NCBI GenBank assembly: GCA_004297465.1
Contig: SCUB01000010.1
Location: 124,001 to 188,000 of the forward strand
DNA: 64,000 nucleotides
Direction: 5' to 3'
Source: Xanthobacteraceae bacterium
Lineage (GTDB): Bacteria > Pseudomonadota > Alphaproteobacteria > Rhizobiales > Xanthobacteraceae
Part shown: positions 1-9,731 of the stretch, piece by piece
Layout of the letters: every line of letters starts with the position of its first letter
How positions within the stretch are numbered: position 1 is the first letter of the stretch
Notes under the pieces: generated by a model
Seen by the model: only the letters and a program-made list of their open reading frames with translations
Databases searched by the model: none
Told to the model about the DNA's origin: nothing
Program-made: the position numbers and the translations under genes

Positions 1-36
1 TGCTGGTCAGGGCCGGCTAACAGCCATCTCCGCCCG

Positions 37-231
37 TCACGACTTGAAGAACCTGTCAGCGGCTGCGCGCGTGGCGCGCTTCATGGTGAGCGCGCTCGCG
101 AGCCGTTCGATCTCCGCCGTGAGCAGCGCGATACGCTGCTCCAGTTCCTCGACGGAAAGCAGCGACAGGTCCTGTCCGATCTCGTGGGAAACCTTCTTGC
201 GCGGGCGCTCGTCGTCGGTGTCGATGGCCAT
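37..231 (-). CDS. DUF1192 family small protein
   Basis: The product is 64 residues. It has a charged N-terminus rich in Asp, Glu, Arg and Lys, then an amphipathic helix (roughly residues 25-50) of leucine-rich coiled-coil type, and ends in FFKS. The core LSVEELEQRI followed by a second E/I/L heptad is what I associate with DUF1192, a small alphaproteobacterial family of unknown function. I chose the ATG at 231 because GGGA lies about 9 bases upstream; an in-frame ATG at 243 would add four residues. It is divergent from the quinone oxidoreductase gene. No function is assigned; family membership is recognised from sequence character only. Confidence 0.75.
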   Translation of the reverse strand: MAIDTDDERPRKKVSHEIGQDLSLLSVEELEQRIALLTAEIERLASALTMKRATRAAADRFFKS

Positions 232-339
232 GTGCGATCCCATCACGTTGTGAAGCCGGCCCGCGTCACGCGACGGATTGCCAGCGCGCGCCGCGACCGC
301 TACATCGGGTCGGGCCGCAATGTGCCGCAAGGATGCGCC

Positions 340-1341
340 ATGAACAAGCTGCCGACGGAGATGACCGTCATCGCCATCCGCGCATCCGGCGGACCGGAGG
401 TGCTGGTGCCGGAACGGCGCGGCATGCCGGCGCCGGGACCGGGCGAGATCCTCGTCAGGGTCAGGGCAAGCGGCGTCAACCGGCCCGACGTGATGCAGCG
501 CAAGGGACTGTATCCGCCGCCTCCGGGCGCCAGCGACATTCCCGGGCTCGAGATCGCCGGCGAGGTCGCCGCGCTCGGCGCCGAGGCGACGCGCTGGCAA
601 CCCGGCGACCGCGTCGCCGCGCTGGTGTCGGGCGGCGGCTATGCCGAATACAGCCTCGCCCACGCTTCCCACGCGCTGCCGGTGCCGGAAGGCCTGTCGT
701 GGGTCGAGGCGGCGGCGATGCCGGAGACCTTCTTCACGGTGTGGCACAACGTGTTCGAGCGCGGCGCGCTCCGCCCCGGCGAAACGCTGCTGGTGCATGG
801 CGGCTCGTCCGGCATCGGCACCACCGCGATCCAGTTCGCCAAGGCAATGGGCGCGCGCGTGATCGTCACCGCGGGCTCCGAGGCCAAATGCGCGGCCTGC
901 ATCAGGCTCGGCGCCGATCACGCCATCAACTACGCCACCACCGACTTCGTCGCCGCCACCAAGGCGGCGACCACCGGCGCCGGCGCCAATGTCATCCTCG
1001 ACATGATCGGCGGCGACTATATCGCGCGCAATTACGAGGCCGCCGCCCCCGACGGGCGCATCGTCCAGATCGCGTTCCAGCAGGGCGCGAAGGCGACCGT
1101 CGATTTCATGCGCCTGATGCTCAAGCGCCTGACCCATACCGGCTCGACCCTGCGTTCACGGTCCGTTGCCGACAAGGCCGCGATCGCCCGGGCCATCGAG
1201 GACACCATCCTGCCGCTGGTGCGCGCCGGGGCCATCCGGCCGGTCATCGACAGCACATTTACCCTCGCCGAGGCCGCCGCCGCCCACGCCCGGATGGAAA
1301 CCAGCCATCATATCGGCAAGATTGTGCTGTCCGTACCGTAG
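340..1341 (+). CDS. NAD(P)H quinone oxidoreductase, PIG3-like MDR family
   Basis: The 333-residue product is a zinc-independent medium-chain dehydrogenase/reductase. It starts with a GroES-like fold (EILVRVRASGVNRPDVMQR), followed by the GLEIAGEV segment and a Rossmann fold with the glycine-rich LVHGGSSGIGTTAIQFAK nucleotide-binding motif. The C-terminus ends HIGKIVL, as in the PIG3/quinone oxidoreductase group. It should reduce quinones with NADPH in the cytoplasm. The catalytic zinc ligands of alcohol dehydrogenases are absent, as expected for the group. The ATG at 340 has AAGGA six bases upstream; an internal ATG at 361 (MTVIAI) is a possible alternative. It is transcribed as a single gene away from the DUF1192 gene. 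Confidence 0.88.
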   Translation: MNKLPTEMTVIAIRASGGPEVLVPERRGMPAPGPGEILVRVRASGVNRPDVMQRKGLYPPPPGASDIPGLEIAGEVAALGAEATRWQPGDRVAALVSGGGYAEYSLAHASHALPVPEGLSWVEAAAMPETFFTVWHNVFERGALRPGETLLVHGGSSGIGTTAIQFAKAMGARVIVTAGSEAKCAACIRLGADHAINYATTDFVAATKAATTGAGANVILDMIGGDYIARNYEAAAPDGRIVQIAFQQGAKATVDFMRLMLKRLTHTGSTLRSRSVADKAAIARAIEDTILPLVRAGAIRPVIDSTFTLAEAAAAHARMETSHHIGKIVLSVP

Positions 1342-1392
1342 CCGGAAATCCTTGGTTTTGCTTTCCTTTCATGGCATCTATCGCGCTTCCCC

Positions 1393-4314
1393 GTGAGGCG
1401 CGCCCCATGGGGGAACGCCATCAATGCTGGGAGAGCAGGTTTGGGTCTTGTCAGGTGCCTCGCGCCCGCGCTGATGGGGCTTGCGCTGCTGATCGGCGCT
1501 TCGTCCGCGCGCGCGGTCGAAGCCGTCAACGTGCGCACCGACGCGCCCGCCATCGACCTGACCGGCGTGCTGGAGCTGCAGAAAAGCGAGACCGACCGCA
1601 TCCAGGTCTCCACCGCGCCCGGCCCCGACGGCATCATCCGCCGCATCGAGGTGCGCGCCCGCGAGGGCAGCACCAACTGGGGCGTGATCGCGCTCGCCAA
1701 CAATTCCGACGACCAGATCGACCGCCTGATCGTGGCCCCGCATTACCGCATGGTGTCGTCGGGACTGCTGTGGCCGGACCTCGGCCTGTCGCGCATCGTC
1801 GCCATCACGCCCTCCGTCGGCGACCGCCCGGAGCGGCAGGATAACCCCTCGGCCGACATCTTCCGCGTCACGCTCGATCCCGGCTCGGTGATCACCTTCG
1901 TCCTCGAGCTGCGCACCGACCGCATGCCGCAGCTCTATTTGTGGGAACCCGACGCCTACAAGGACAAGGTCAACAGCTTCACCATGTACCAGGGCATCGT
2001 GATCGGCATCGCCGGCCTGCTGGCGCTGGTGCTGACCATCCTGTTCGTGGTCAAGGGCAGCATCATGTTTCCCGCCGCCGCGGCGCTGGCGTGGTCGGTG
2101 CTGATCTATATCGGCGTCGACTTCGGCTTCTGGGGCAAGGTGTTCGACATGTCGTCGGGCGCCGAGCGCATCTGGCGCGCCGCGGGCGAGGCCATCCTGT
2201 CGGCGACGCTCTTGGTGTTCCTGTTCGCCTATCTCAACCTCAACCGCTGGCACGTACGCTATTCGCACATCACTTTCGGCTGGCTGGCATTCCTCGGCTC
2301 GCTGGTGGGCCTGGCGCTGTTCGACCCCGCCGTCGCCGCCGGCATCGCGCGCGCTTCGCTCACCGCCATCGCCGTGTTCGGCTTCGGCCTCATCGTCTAT
2401 CTCTCGACCCACGGCTTCGACCGCGCCGTGCTTCTGATCCCGACCTGGTTCCTGCTGCTGGTCTGGGTGATCGCGGCGGGCCTGACCATCGGCGGCTTCG
2501 TGACCAACGACATCGTCGGCCCCGCGCTGCTCGGCGGCCTGGTGCTGATCGTGATGCTGATCGGCTTCACCGTCATGCAGCATGCCTTCGCCGGCGGCAT
2601 CACGCAGGGCATCGTCTCCGACGTCGAGCGCCGCGCGCTGGCGCTCACCGGCGCCGGTGACCTGATCTGGGACTGGGATGTCTCCGCCGACAAGGTGTTC
2701 ACCAGCCCGGAAACCGAAAGCCTGCTCGGCCTCAAGCGCGGCACGCTCGAAGGCCCGGCGGCGAAGTGGCTCGAAATCCTGCATCCGCTCGACCAGGACC
2801 GCTTCCGCGCCGCGCTCGACAGCGTGCTTGACCAGCGCCGCGGGCGCCTGGTGCAGGACTTCCGCCTGCGCACGCCCGACGGCCATTTCATGTGGTTCTC
2901 GCTGCGCGCCCGTCCCGTGGTCGGCTCCGACGGCGAGGTGGCTCGCGTGGTCGGCACGCTGACCGACGTCACCGAGTTCAAGAACGCCGAGGAGCGTCTG
3001 CTGCATGACTCGGTGCATGACAACCTGACCGGCCTGCCCAACCGCCAGCTCTTCATCGACCGCCTGATCGCCACCGCGGCCATCGCCAAGGCGACGCCCA
3101 ACCTGCGCCCGACGGTAATGGTGATCGACCTCGATCGCTTCAAGCAGGTCAACGATTCCGTCGGCATCGCGGTCGGCGATTCCATCCTGCTGACGCTGGC
3201 GCGCCGCCTGACCCGCATCCTCAAGCCCCAGGACACGCTGGCGCGGCTGACCGGCGACCAGTTCGGCCTGATCCTGCTGTCGGAACGCGAGCCGGCGCGC
3301 ATCACCGCGCTGGCCGAAACGATCCGCAAGACCATCCGCGCGCCGATCGCCTTCAACGACCGCGAGATCTTCCTCACCGCATCCATCGGGCTGGCGCTCA
3401 GCGACCCCGAAGGCGTGCTGACCGAGGACATCATCAAGGACGCGGAACTCGCGATGTACCACTCCAAGCGCATCGGCGGCGACCGCATCGATGTCTACAA
3501 GCCGGCGATGCGCGCGCGCAAGTCCGACCGGCTGACCATCGAATCGGATCTGCGCCGCGCGCTCGAGCGCGAGGAAATCACCATCCTGTACCAGCCGATC
3601 GTGCGGCTCGAGGACCGCAGCATCGCCGGCTTCGAGGCGCTGGCGCGTTGGGATCATCCGCGGCTCGGCCGCCTGTCGCCGGTCGAATTCATCTCGATCG
3701 CCGAGGAGACCGGCCTCATCGTCGATCTCGGCATGTTCATGCTCGACCGCACCGCGCGCCAGCTCGGCGCCTGGCAGCGGGCGCGGCGCTCGCGCGTGCC
3801 GGTGTTCGCCAGCGTCAACGTGTCGTCGCGCCAGCTTTTGCGCCACGACCTGATCCACGACCTGCGCACCGTGCTGTCGCGCTCGGCGCTGGCGCGCGGC
3901 ACGCTCAAGCTGGAGCTCACCGAATCGCTGGTGATGGAGAACCCCGAGCACGCCGCCCAGATGCTCAAGCGCATCCGCGAGCTTGGCGCCGGCCTCGCGC
4001 TCGACGATTTCGGCACCGGCCACTCGTCGCTGTCCTACCTGCAGCGCTTCCCGTTCGACACCATCAAGATCGACCAGTCGTTCGTGCGCACCACCAGCCG
4101 CGGCACCCGTCCGGTCATCCTCAAATCCATCATCAACCTGGCGCACGATCTCGGCATGGACGTCGTCGCCGAGGGCACCGAGACGGATTCCGACGCGGTC
4201 GAATTGTTCCAGATGGGCTGCGAATACGCGCAAGGCTTCGCCTTCGGCGAGCCGATGTCGGCGGAGGCCGCGCAGCGCCTCCTGCTCGAAGAGCGGATGG
4301 AAACGACGCGGTGA
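1393..4314 (+). CDS. Membrane PAS-GGDEF-EAL cyclic-di-GMP protein with degenerate GGDEF
   Basis: This large protein (up to 973 residues) starts with a signal-peptide-like segment ending ASSARA. A periplasmic domain of about 150 residues and a block of about seven hydrophobic helices (roughly 200-400) follow, then a PAS domain (about 415-540), GGDEF (about 550-700) and EAL (about 715-970). The GGDEF signature reads TGDQF, so cyclase activity is doubtful. The EAL domain keeps GFEALARW, the LTESLV glutamate, DDFGTGHSSLSYL and KID, so c-di-GMP phosphodiesterase activity is likely. The annotated start is GTG at 1393. An in-frame TTG at 1441 has the better ribosome site (GGGAGA, spacing 7) and would give a cleaner signal peptide. 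Confidence 0.9.
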   Translation: MRRAPWGNAINAGRAGLGLVRCLAPALMGLALLIGASSARAVEAVNVRTDAPAIDLTGVLELQKSETDRIQVSTAPGPDGIIRRIEVRAREGSTNWGVIALANNSDDQIDRLIVAPHYRMVSSGLLWPDLGLSRIVAITPSVGDRPERQDNPSADIFRVTLDPGSVITFVLELRTDRMPQLYLWEPDAYKDKVNSFTMYQGIVIGIAGLLALVLTILFVVKGSIMFPAAAALAWSVLIYIGVDFGFWGKVFDMSSGAERIWRAAGEAILSATLLVFLFAYLNLNRWHVRYSHITFGWLAFLGSLVGLALFDPAVAAGIARASLTAIAVFGFGLIVYLSTHGFDRAVLLIPTWFLLLVWVIAAGLTIGGFVTNDIVGPALLGGLVLIVMLIGFTVMQHAFAGGITQGIVSDVERRALALTGAGDLIWDWDVSADKVFTSPETESLLGLKRGTLEGPAAKWLEILHPLDQDRFRAALDSVLDQRRGRLVQDFRLRTPDGHFMWFSLRARPVVGSDGEVARVVGTLTDVTEFKNAEERLLHDSVHDNLTGLPNRQLFIDRLIATAAIAKATPNLRPTVMVIDLDRFKQVNDSVGIAVGDSILLTLARRLTRILKPQDTLARLTGDQFGLILLSEREPARITALAETIRKTIRAPIAFNDREIFLTASIGLALSDPEGVLTEDIIKDAELAMYHSKRIGGDRIDVYKPAMRARKSDRLTIESDLRRALEREEITILYQPIVRLEDRSIAGFEALARWDHPRLGRLSPVEFISIAEETGLIVDLGMFMLDRTARQLGAWQRARRSRVPVFASVNVSSRQLLRHDLIHDLRTVLSRSALARGTLKLELTESLVMENPEHAAQMLKRIRELGAGLALDDFGTGHSSLSYLQRFPFDTIKIDQSFVRTTSRGTRPVILKSIINLAHDLGMDVVAEGTETDSDAVELFQMGCEYAQGFAFGEPMSAEAAQRLLLEERMETTR

Positions 4315-4321
4315 ACCACCT

Positions 4322-4406
4322 CGTCATGCCCCGGCTTGACCCCGGGACATCCCCTGCGCTTCCCCGATGCGGAAGATGGATTGCCGGATCAAGTCCGGCA
4401 ATGACG
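4322..4406. repeat. Inverted pair of a dispersed extragenic palindromic element
   Basis: Two arms (about 4322-4351 and 4378-4406) are inverted, imperfect copies of one sequence of the form CGTCATkCC-CGGCTTGAyCC. Such CGTCATTGCCGG...TTGATCC elements are commonly scattered between genes in Bradyrhizobium-like genomes (general knowledge). It lies just after the GGDEF/EAL stop codon and could form a long cruciform or a transcript-end hairpin. Confidence 0.6.
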
Positions 4407-4472
4407 AAGGAAGGTCCGCGGACGAAGGAAGGTCCGCGGACGCAAAGATCCGCGGACGCAAGAAGGTCCGCG
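4403..4472. repeat. Tandem repeat, four units of about 18 bp
   Basis: Units at 4403-4420, 4421-4438, 4439-4454 (16 bp, degenerate) and 4455-4472 share the pattern GACGAAGGAAGGTCCGCG. The first two units are identical. The array sits between the convergent GGDEF/EAL and YqgE genes and has no evident coding role. Confidence 0.85.
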
Positions 4473-4495
4473 ATGGATGGACCCGCGAGGGCGCC

Positions 4496-5152
4496 CTAGG
4501 CGTGGCCGGCCTCGTTCGATAGCATCGCGAGGTCGATGCCGATTTTCTTCAGCGCCTGCTCGTATTTCTTGCCGATGTCGGCGCCGAAGATCAGCTCCGG
4601 ATCGGCCGGGCAGTGCAGCCAGCCATTGTCCTGAATCTCGGATTCGAGCTGCCCCGGCGCCCAGCCGGCATAACCGAGCGCCAGGATGGCGCGACGCGGC
4701 CCGGTGCCCTGCGCGATCGCCTTGAGGATGTCGAGGGTGGCGGTAAGCGAAATGCCGTCATCGATCGGCAGCGTCGAATCCTCGATGAAGAAATCGCTCG
4801 AATGCAGCACGAAGCCGCGCCCCGGCTCCACCGGCCCGCCCTTGAGCACCTTGAGGATCGCCGCCTGCTGCGACAGCTTGATCTTGCGGGCATCGTCGAC
4901 GATGTCGAGCTGGGCCAGGAGCTGGGGAAAATCGAGGTTGCCGGCCGGCTGGTTGACGATGATCCCCATCGCCCCTTCCGAGGAATGCGCGCAGATGTAG
5001 ATCACCGAGCGCGCGAAACGTTCGTCCTGCATCACCGGCATGGCGATGAGGATCTGGCCGTCCAGATAACCGCGCCGCAACCCTCCGGCCGCGTCGTCCG
5101 CAGGAGCGTCCGGACGCTTCCGTTCCGAGGATTTCTTGGCCGCGCGTTTCAT
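4496..5152 (-). CDS. YqgE/AlgH (UPF0301/DUF179) family protein
   Basis: The 218-residue product carries the family's hallmarks: an N-terminal [20 protein letters not shown] segment, then [30 protein letters not shown], and a C-terminal [15 protein letters not shown] block. The family is cytoplasmic and widespread but its biochemical function is unsettled. A Lys/Arg/Asp-rich N-terminal extension of about 30 residues precedes the conserved domain. I chose the ATG at 5152 because AAGGAAAGGG lies just upstream; an in-frame ATG at 5170 is possible. It is convergent with the GGDEF/EAL gene and divergent from the DsbD-like gene. Confidence 0.88.
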   Translation of the reverse strand: MKRAAKKSSERKRPDAPADDAAGGLRRGYLDGQILIAMPVMQDERFARSVIYICAHSSEGAMGIIVNQPAGNLDFPQLLAQLDIVDDARKIKLSQQAAILKVLKGGPVEPGRGFVLHSSDFFIEDSTLPIDDGISLTATLDILKAIAQGTGPRRAILALGYAGWAPGQLESEIQDNGWLHCPADPELIFGADIGKKYEQALKKIGIDLAMLSNEAGHA

Positions 5153-5285
5153 TTCCCTTTCCTTCGCCATGATTGTCGTCATCCTGAGCGCCGGTTCCGG
5201 CGCTGTCAATCGAGCGTGGCGGCGTGGCGGATCACAAGCATTTCAGTCGTCCGGACGGTGCCGGATGAGATACAAGGATGAAATG

Positions 5286-6173
5286 ATGACAATCATGTCG
5301 GCGCCAAGGCAGTGGGGACTTGCCGCGCTTGTGTTTGGATTATTTATCCATGGCGTGGCCGCCTTCGCGGACGCCTCGGCCTGGAACCGCGACCGCCACG
5401 CCGCGATCCGCCTGCTCGCCGGATCGCGGGCGGCCGGCGGCGCCCTGTTGATCGGCGGCATCGAGATCGAGCTGCAGCCGGGCTGGAAGACCTACTGGCG
5501 CACGCCCGGCGATTCCGGCGTGCCACCGCGCTTCGATTTTTCCGGCTCGGACAACATCGAGACCGTAACCGTGCTGTGGCCGGCGCCGGAGAAATTTCCC
5601 GACGGCAATGGCGGCTTCTCGTTCGGCTATCACGAGCGCGTGGTGCTGCCGCTGCGAATCGTGGCCAAGGACGCCGGCAAGCCGGTGACGCTGCGCGCCG
5701 CCATCCAGTATGCGGTGTGCGAGAAGCTGTGCATTCCGCTGGAGACCTCGGCCAAAATCCAGTTCAGCGAAGCCGTCAGCACCCAGGACGGCATGCTGAA
5801 ATCGGCGCTGGAACGCCTGCCGCAGCCGGCCCGCATCGGCGAGGCCGGCCCGCTTGCCGTGCGCGACATCCGCCTCGGGCAAGCCGCGCCCGGCGGCAAG
5901 CCGCGGCTTCTGATCGATATTGCCGCGCCGCCGCGGACGGCGGTCGAACTGTTCGCCGAGGGACCGACCGATAAATGGACGCTGCCTGCTCCCGTCCTGG
6001 TCGCGCGCGCCGCCGACGGAACGCAGCACTTCACTCTCGATCTTGGCGGCGCGCCGGCCGGTGCCGCGCTACGGGAGACGACGCTCCGCCTCACATTGGT
6101 TGGCGCCGACAACGCCTATGAAATCGCCGTGCCGCTGGCTGCCGCGCTGCCGCTCGCCGACAAGGGCCAGTGA
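5286..6173 (+). CDS. DsbD N-terminal-like (protein-disulfide reductase) domain protein
   Basis: The 295-residue exported protein has a hydrophobic signal segment ending near AAFA. The rest is an immunoglobulin-like domain of the DsbD-alpha type (GIEIELQPGWKTYWRTPGDSG; QYAVCEKLCIPLE). Two cysteines, in VCEKLC, match the active pair of the DsbD N-terminal domain. No transmembrane DsbD core or thioredoxin domain is attached, so it would have to take electrons from a separate partner. Two adjacent ATGs at 5283 and 5286 follow AAGGA; 5286 gives a spacing of 7. It is followed after 90 bases by a peroxiredoxin gene on the same strand, consistent with a role in thiol redox balance. Confidence 0.82.
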   Translation: MTIMSAPRQWGLAALVFGLFIHGVAAFADASAWNRDRHAAIRLLAGSRAAGGALLIGGIEIELQPGWKTYWRTPGDSGVPPRFDFSGSDNIETVTVLWPAPEKFPDGNGGFSFGYHERVVLPLRIVAKDAGKPVTLRAAIQYAVCEKLCIPLETSAKIQFSEAVSTQDGMLKSALERLPQPARIGEAGPLAVRDIRLGQAAPGGKPRLLIDIAAPPRTAVELFAEGPTDKWTLPAPVLVARAADGTQHFTLDLGGAPAGAALRETTLRLTLVGADNAYEIAVPLAAALPLADKGQ

Positions 6174-6263
6174 CGGCGAATTCCGCTTGCCATCACACGA
6201 ACCGGGAATGGATAATTCGACCATCCCCATTTCACTCATCCCATTTCACACATGGAGACGATG

Positions 6264-6749
6264 ATGACCATCAAAGTCGGCGACCGGCTGCCCGAGGCGA
6301 AATTCCGTGTCATGACCGCGGACGGCCCGGCCTGGAAAACCACCGACGATGTCTTCAAGGGCAAGCTGGTGGCGCTGTTCGCGGCGCCCGGCGCCTATAC
6401 CGGCGTGTGCCATCGCCAGCACCTGCCCAGCATCATCGGCAGCGCCGACGCGCTCAAGGCCAAGGGCGTGCAGTCGATCGCGGTGGTGACGGTCAACGAC
6501 GTGTTCGTGCAGGATGCCTGGAAGCGCGACATCGATCCGAAAAACCAGGTTGAGTTTCTCGCCGACGGCAACGCCGATTTCACCAAGGCCGTCGGCCTCG
6601 ACATCGACATGACCGCGGGCGGCCTCGGCGTGCGCTCGAAGCGCTATTCGATGCTGGTGTCCAACGGCGTGGTCAAGGAGCTCAACATCGAGGACAATCC
6701 CGGCACGGTGGAGAAATCCGCCGGCGGCGCGCTCCTCAAGCAGCTTTGA
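6264..6749 (+). CDS. Peroxiredoxin, Prx5-type
   Basis: This 161-residue protein belongs to the redoxin superfamily. The peroxidatic cysteine lies in APGAYTGVCHRQHLP, the Prx5 equivalent of PGAFTPTC, and is followed by VTVNDVFVQDAW and SKRYSMLV. It should reduce hydrogen peroxide or alkyl peroxides with glutathione or thioredoxin as donor. The ATG at 6264 was preferred over ATGs at 6252 and 6261 because GGAG lies six bases before it. It is convergent with rnhA, with only a seven-base gap between stop codons. Confidence 0.9.
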   Translation: MTIKVGDRLPEAKFRVMTADGPAWKTTDDVFKGKLVALFAAPGAYTGVCHRQHLPSIIGSADALKAKGVQSIAVVTVNDVFVQDAWKRDIDPKNQVEFLADGNADFTKAVGLDIDMTAGGLGVRSKRYSMLVSNGVVKELNIEDNPGTVEKSAGGALLKQL

Positions 6750-6756
6750 GTCGGCG

Positions 6757-7212
6757 TTAGCGGGCCGCCGCGAGGCCCTCGCGCGCCAGTTGGTCGGCGC
6801 GCTCGTTGAGATCGTGGCCGGCATGGCCGCGCACCCAGTGCCAGCGCACGGTGTGCTGCGCCAGCGCCATCTCCAGCCGCTGCCACAGGTCGACGTTCTT
6901 CACCGGCTTGCGGTCGGCGGTGCGCCAGCCGTTGCGCTTCCAGCCGTGGATCCAGCCGGTGATGCCGCCGCGCAGGTACTGGCTGTCGGTGTAGAGATCG
7001 ACCTCGCACGGCCGCCTGAGCATTTCCAGCGCGGCGATGGCGGCCATCAACTCCATGCGGTTGTTGGTGGTATGCGGCTCGCCGCCCTTGATCTCCTTTT
7101 CCACCGTGCCGAACTGCAGGATCGCGCCCCAGCCGCCGGGCCCGGGATTGCCCGAGCAGGCACCATCGGTGTGGATGATGACACGCGGTGCGAGCCGTGC
7201 CTCAGCGGCCAT
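6757..7212 (-). CDS. rnhA: Ribonuclease HI
   Basis: The 151-residue enzyme degrades RNA in RNA-DNA hybrids. The four catalytic acids are visible at D16 ([16 protein letters not shown]), E54 ([10 protein letters not shown]), D76 (LYTDSQYL) and D140 (NERAD), and the supporting His at 130 (WVRGHAGH). Length is normal for the family. Its first 11 bases overlap the end of the DUF4189 gene, so the two are translationally linked. In related rhizobial genomes rnhA commonly follows ispH and thrB; here a DUF4189 gene lies between. Confidence 0.96.
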   Translation of the reverse strand: MAAEARLAPRVIIHTDGACSGNPGPGGWGAILQFGTVEKEIKGGEPHTTNNRMELMAAIAALEMLRRPCEVDLYTDSQYLRGGITGWIHGWKRNGWRTADRKPVKNVDLWQRLEMALAQHTVRWHWVRGHAGHDLNERADQLAREGLAAAR

Positions 7213-7672
7213 CGCCGCAGGCCACGGTGCGGAGCTGGCAGCGGCCGCGGGTGCGCTTGTCCTCGTTGCAGCGGTTCAGGGCGGTCTGCTGAGCGTCGGG
7301 CGAGGTCAGCCCGCCGCCGCTGAACGACAGCTTGTAGCGCCGGCCGGAATGCGAGCCGATATAGGTCGCGAGCCCCACGCACAGTTCACCGCGAAAGCCG
7401 ATGACCTCGCACTCGCCGCGCCCCATCTTGGCGCAGCGCTTGGCGACGTCGGCCTCGGCCTCGGCCTTGGACGGCTGCTTCCAGGCGGTGGCGTAGGAGC
7501 CGTCGGAGGTGAAGCCAATCGCACCCCAGTATTGCGGCTTGTTGCCCTGCGCCGCCGGCGCGGATTGCGTCGCCGGGGTTTGCAAGGATTGCGTCGCCGT
7601 TTGCGCCATGACGGTCGCCGGCAGCGCCATTCCGGCAACAAGCGCCAGCATCGGCCCGATCTGTTTTAGCAT
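7202..7672 (-). CDS. Secreted DUF4189 domain protein
   Basis: The 156-residue product has a clear signal peptide (to about VMAQ), a Thr/Gln/Ala-rich linker, and a DUF4189-like domain. That domain begins [17 protein letters not shown] and continues with six cysteines spread along it ([44 protein letters not shown]). The cysteines suggest disulfides in the periplasm. No function is known for the family. A GGGGATGGGA ribosome site precedes the ATG at 7672. Its stop overlaps the rnhA start, indicating co-transcription. Confidence 0.8.
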   Translation of the reverse strand: MLKQIGPMLALVAGMALPATVMAQTATQSLQTPATQSAPAAQGNKPQYWGAIGFTSDGSYATAWKQPSKAEAEADVAKRCAKMGRGECEVIGFRGELCVGLATYIGSHSGRRYKLSFSGGGLTSPDAQQTALNRCNEDKRTRGRCQLRTVACGDGR

Positions 7673-7737
7673 GGTCCCATCCCCATTCTCATTCCTACGG
7701 CAGCGGTGTCGGAAAAAGCACGATTCCCGCCACTCAG

Positions 7738-8742
7738 TCAGCCGGCATCCGCCGCCACACCGGCACTGGCGCCTTCCCAGCCGTCAATGCCATAGTCGCT
7801 CATATTGCTCACACCTTGATGGAATCGCAACTTGCGGATGTACTCGTTGGGATCCTTTGGTTTCACCAGCGCGCCGGGCGGCACGTTGAGCCAGTCGACC
7901 AGCCGGGTCAGCAGGAAGCGCATCGCCGCGCCGCGCGCCAGGAGCGGCAGCGCGCGCTGCTCGGCGGCGGCCAGCGGGCGTTCGCGGTGGTAGGCGTTGA
8001 GCAGCGCCCGCGCCTTGGTGACGTTGAAGGAATGATCCGGCTCGAAGCACCAGGCGTTGAGGCAGATCGCAACGTCGTAGGCCAGGAGGTCGTGGCAGGC
8101 GAAATAGAAATCGATCAGGCCCGACAGCTTGTCGCCGATGAAGAACACGTTGTCGGGGAACAGGTCGGCGTGGATGATCCCGGTGGCCAGATCGCCCGGC
8201 CAGTGGCTTTCGAGATGGTCGAGTTCGGCGGCGAGGAACGCGGCAAGCTGCGGCTGCAGTTCGCCGGCGCGCGGACGGGCCATCTCGAACAGCGGACGCC
8301 AGCCCGTCACCGAGAGCGTGTTGGCGCGGCGCATCGGGAAGTCGCGACCCGCCACATGCATGCGCGCCAGCGCCTGGCCGACGCCGGCGCAATGGGCGAC
8401 GCCGGGGCGGCGCGGCCACATGCCTTCGAGGAAATTGATGACGGCCGCCGGGCGTCCCGCCAGCACGCCGAGCGCGCCGCCGTCGTGGCGCTTGACCGGC
8501 TGCGGACAGGTCACGCCGTGGTCGGCCAGATGCGCCATCAGCGACAGGAAGAACGGCAGGTCGGACACCGCGACGCGCTTCTCATACAGCGTCAGGATGA
8601 AATAGCCGCGGCTGGTGTGGACCAGGAAGTTGGAGTTCTCGACGCCTTCGGCGATACCCTTGTAGGACAGAAGTTCGCCGACATCGTAGGCGGCGAGAAA
8701 TTGCCCAAGCTCCTCGGCCGAGACATCGGTGTAGACAGCCAT
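7738..8742 (-). CDS. thrB: Homoserine kinase, ThrB of the aminoglycoside phosphotransferase fold
   Basis: The 334-residue product phosphorylates homoserine in threonine synthesis. It is the kinase-fold type common in alphaproteobacteria, not the GHMP type. Seen: N-terminal [13 protein letters not shown] with the ATP loop, and the catalytic and metal-binding core [13 protein letters not shown] with [15 protein letters not shown]. The ATG at 8742 has GGAG eight bases upstream. A GTG at 8751 overlapping the ispH stop is an alternative. The gene follows ispH with the two stop/start regions touching, so they form one operon. Confidence 0.94.
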   Translation of the reverse strand: MAVYTDVSAEELGQFLAAYDVGELLSYKGIAEGVENSNFLVHTSRGYFILTLYEKRVAVSDLPFFLSLMAHLADHGVTCPQPVKRHDGGALGVLAGRPAAVINFLEGMWPRRPGVAHCAGVGQALARMHVAGRDFPMRRANTLSVTGWRPLFEMARPRAGELQPQLAAFLAAELDHLESHWPGDLATGIIHADLFPDNVFFIGDKLSGLIDFYFACHDLLAYDVAICLNAWCFEPDHSFNVTKARALLNAYHRERPLAAAEQRALPLLARGAAMRFLLTRLVDWLNVPPGALVKPKDPNEYIRKLRFHQGVSNMSDYGIDGWEGASAGVAADAG

Positions 8743-8747
8743 CCGGC

Positions 8748-9731
8748 TCACTCCGCCGCGTTGTCGGAAGGAGCGTCCGGCTCGCGCCGCAACTGGCGCG
8801 GCAGCGGGAAGAACACACCCTCGTCCGCCGCCAGCACCGGCTCCACGGTGACGTCGTAGCGCGCGGCAAACGCGGCGATGATCTCATCGACCAGCACCTC
8901 GGGAGCCGAGGCGCCCGCGGTGATGCCGAGCCGGGTGATGTCCGACAGCCGGCTCCAGTCCAGGTCGTCGGCGCGCAACACCAGCATGGCGCGGGCGTTG
9001 CCGGCGCGTTCGGCCACCTCGCGCAGCCGCTGCGAGTTCGACGAATTGGGCGAGCCGACCACGATCAGCGCGTCAACATCGGCGGCGACCTGCTTGACGG
9101 CGTGCTGGCGGTTGGTGGTGGCGTAGCAGATGTCTTCCTTGTGCGGTCCGACGATGGCGGGAAAGCGCTGTTTCAGACAGGCCACGATGTCGGCGGTATC
9201 GTCGACCGAGAGCGTGGTCTGGGTGACGTAGGCAAGCTGGGCCGGATCGCGCGGCTCAAACCGCAAGGCATCCGCCAGCGTCTCGACCAGCGCCACGGCG
9301 CCTTGCGGCAATTGTCCCATGGTGCCGACCACCTCGGGATGTCCGGCATGGCCGATCAGGATGACGTCGCGGCCGCGGCGGTGATGCAGTTCGGCCTCGC
9401 GATGCACCTTGGTCACCAGCGGGCAGGTGGCGTCGAGCGCGAACAGGCGGCGCGCCTCGGCAATGGCCGGCACCAACTTCGGCACGCCATGGGCCGAGAA
9501 CACCACCGGGGCCGTGGTGTCGGGAATCTCATCCAGTTCGTCGACGAACACGGCGCCCATGGCGCGCAGCCGCTCGACCACGTAGCGGTTATGGACGATT
9601 TCGTGGCGCACATAGACCGGCGGCCCGTACTGCGCCAGCGCCTGCTCCACGGTGTCGATGGCGCGCACGACGCCGGCACAGAACCCGCGCGGCGAGCACA
9701 ACAGGATGGTCAGCTTCGGCTTGTCCGCCAT
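8748..9731 (-). CDS. ispH: 4-hydroxy-3-methylbut-2-enyl diphosphate reductase
   Basis: The 327-residue iron-sulfur enzyme performs the last step of the MEP isoprenoid pathway, producing IPP and DMAPP. The three cluster cysteines are present in PRGFCAGV (C18), DATCPLV and VGSPNSSNS-proximal regions, with [15 protein letters not shown] and FSAHGVPK also matching the family. The ATG at 9731 gives the canonical [17 protein letters not shown] start; a long in-frame upstream extension has no family support. It heads the ispH-thrB-DUF4189-rnhA run on the minus strand. Confidence 0.96.
   Translation of the reverse strand: MADKPKLTILLCSPRGFCAGVVRAIDTVEQALAQYGPPVYVRHEIVHNRYVVERLRAMGAVFVDELDEIPDTTAPVVFSAHGVPKLVPAIAEARRLFALDATCPLVTKVHREAELHHRRGRDVILIGHAGHPEVVGTMGQLPQGAVALVETLADALRFEPRDPAQLAYVTQTTLSVDDTADIVACLKQRFPAIVGPHKEDICYATTNRQHAVKQVAADVDALIVVGSPNSSNSQRLREVAERAGNARAMLVLRADDLDWSRLSDITRLGITAGASAPEVLVDEIIAAFAARYDVTVEPVLAADEGVFFPLPRQLRREPDAPSDNAAE

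Noticed and set aside
1378-4233. 951-codon open frame on the minus strand opposite the GGDEF/EAL gene
   Set aside because: Composition is a shadow of the real gene (Asp/His/Arg/Ala-rich, no domains). High GC makes long antisense frames common.
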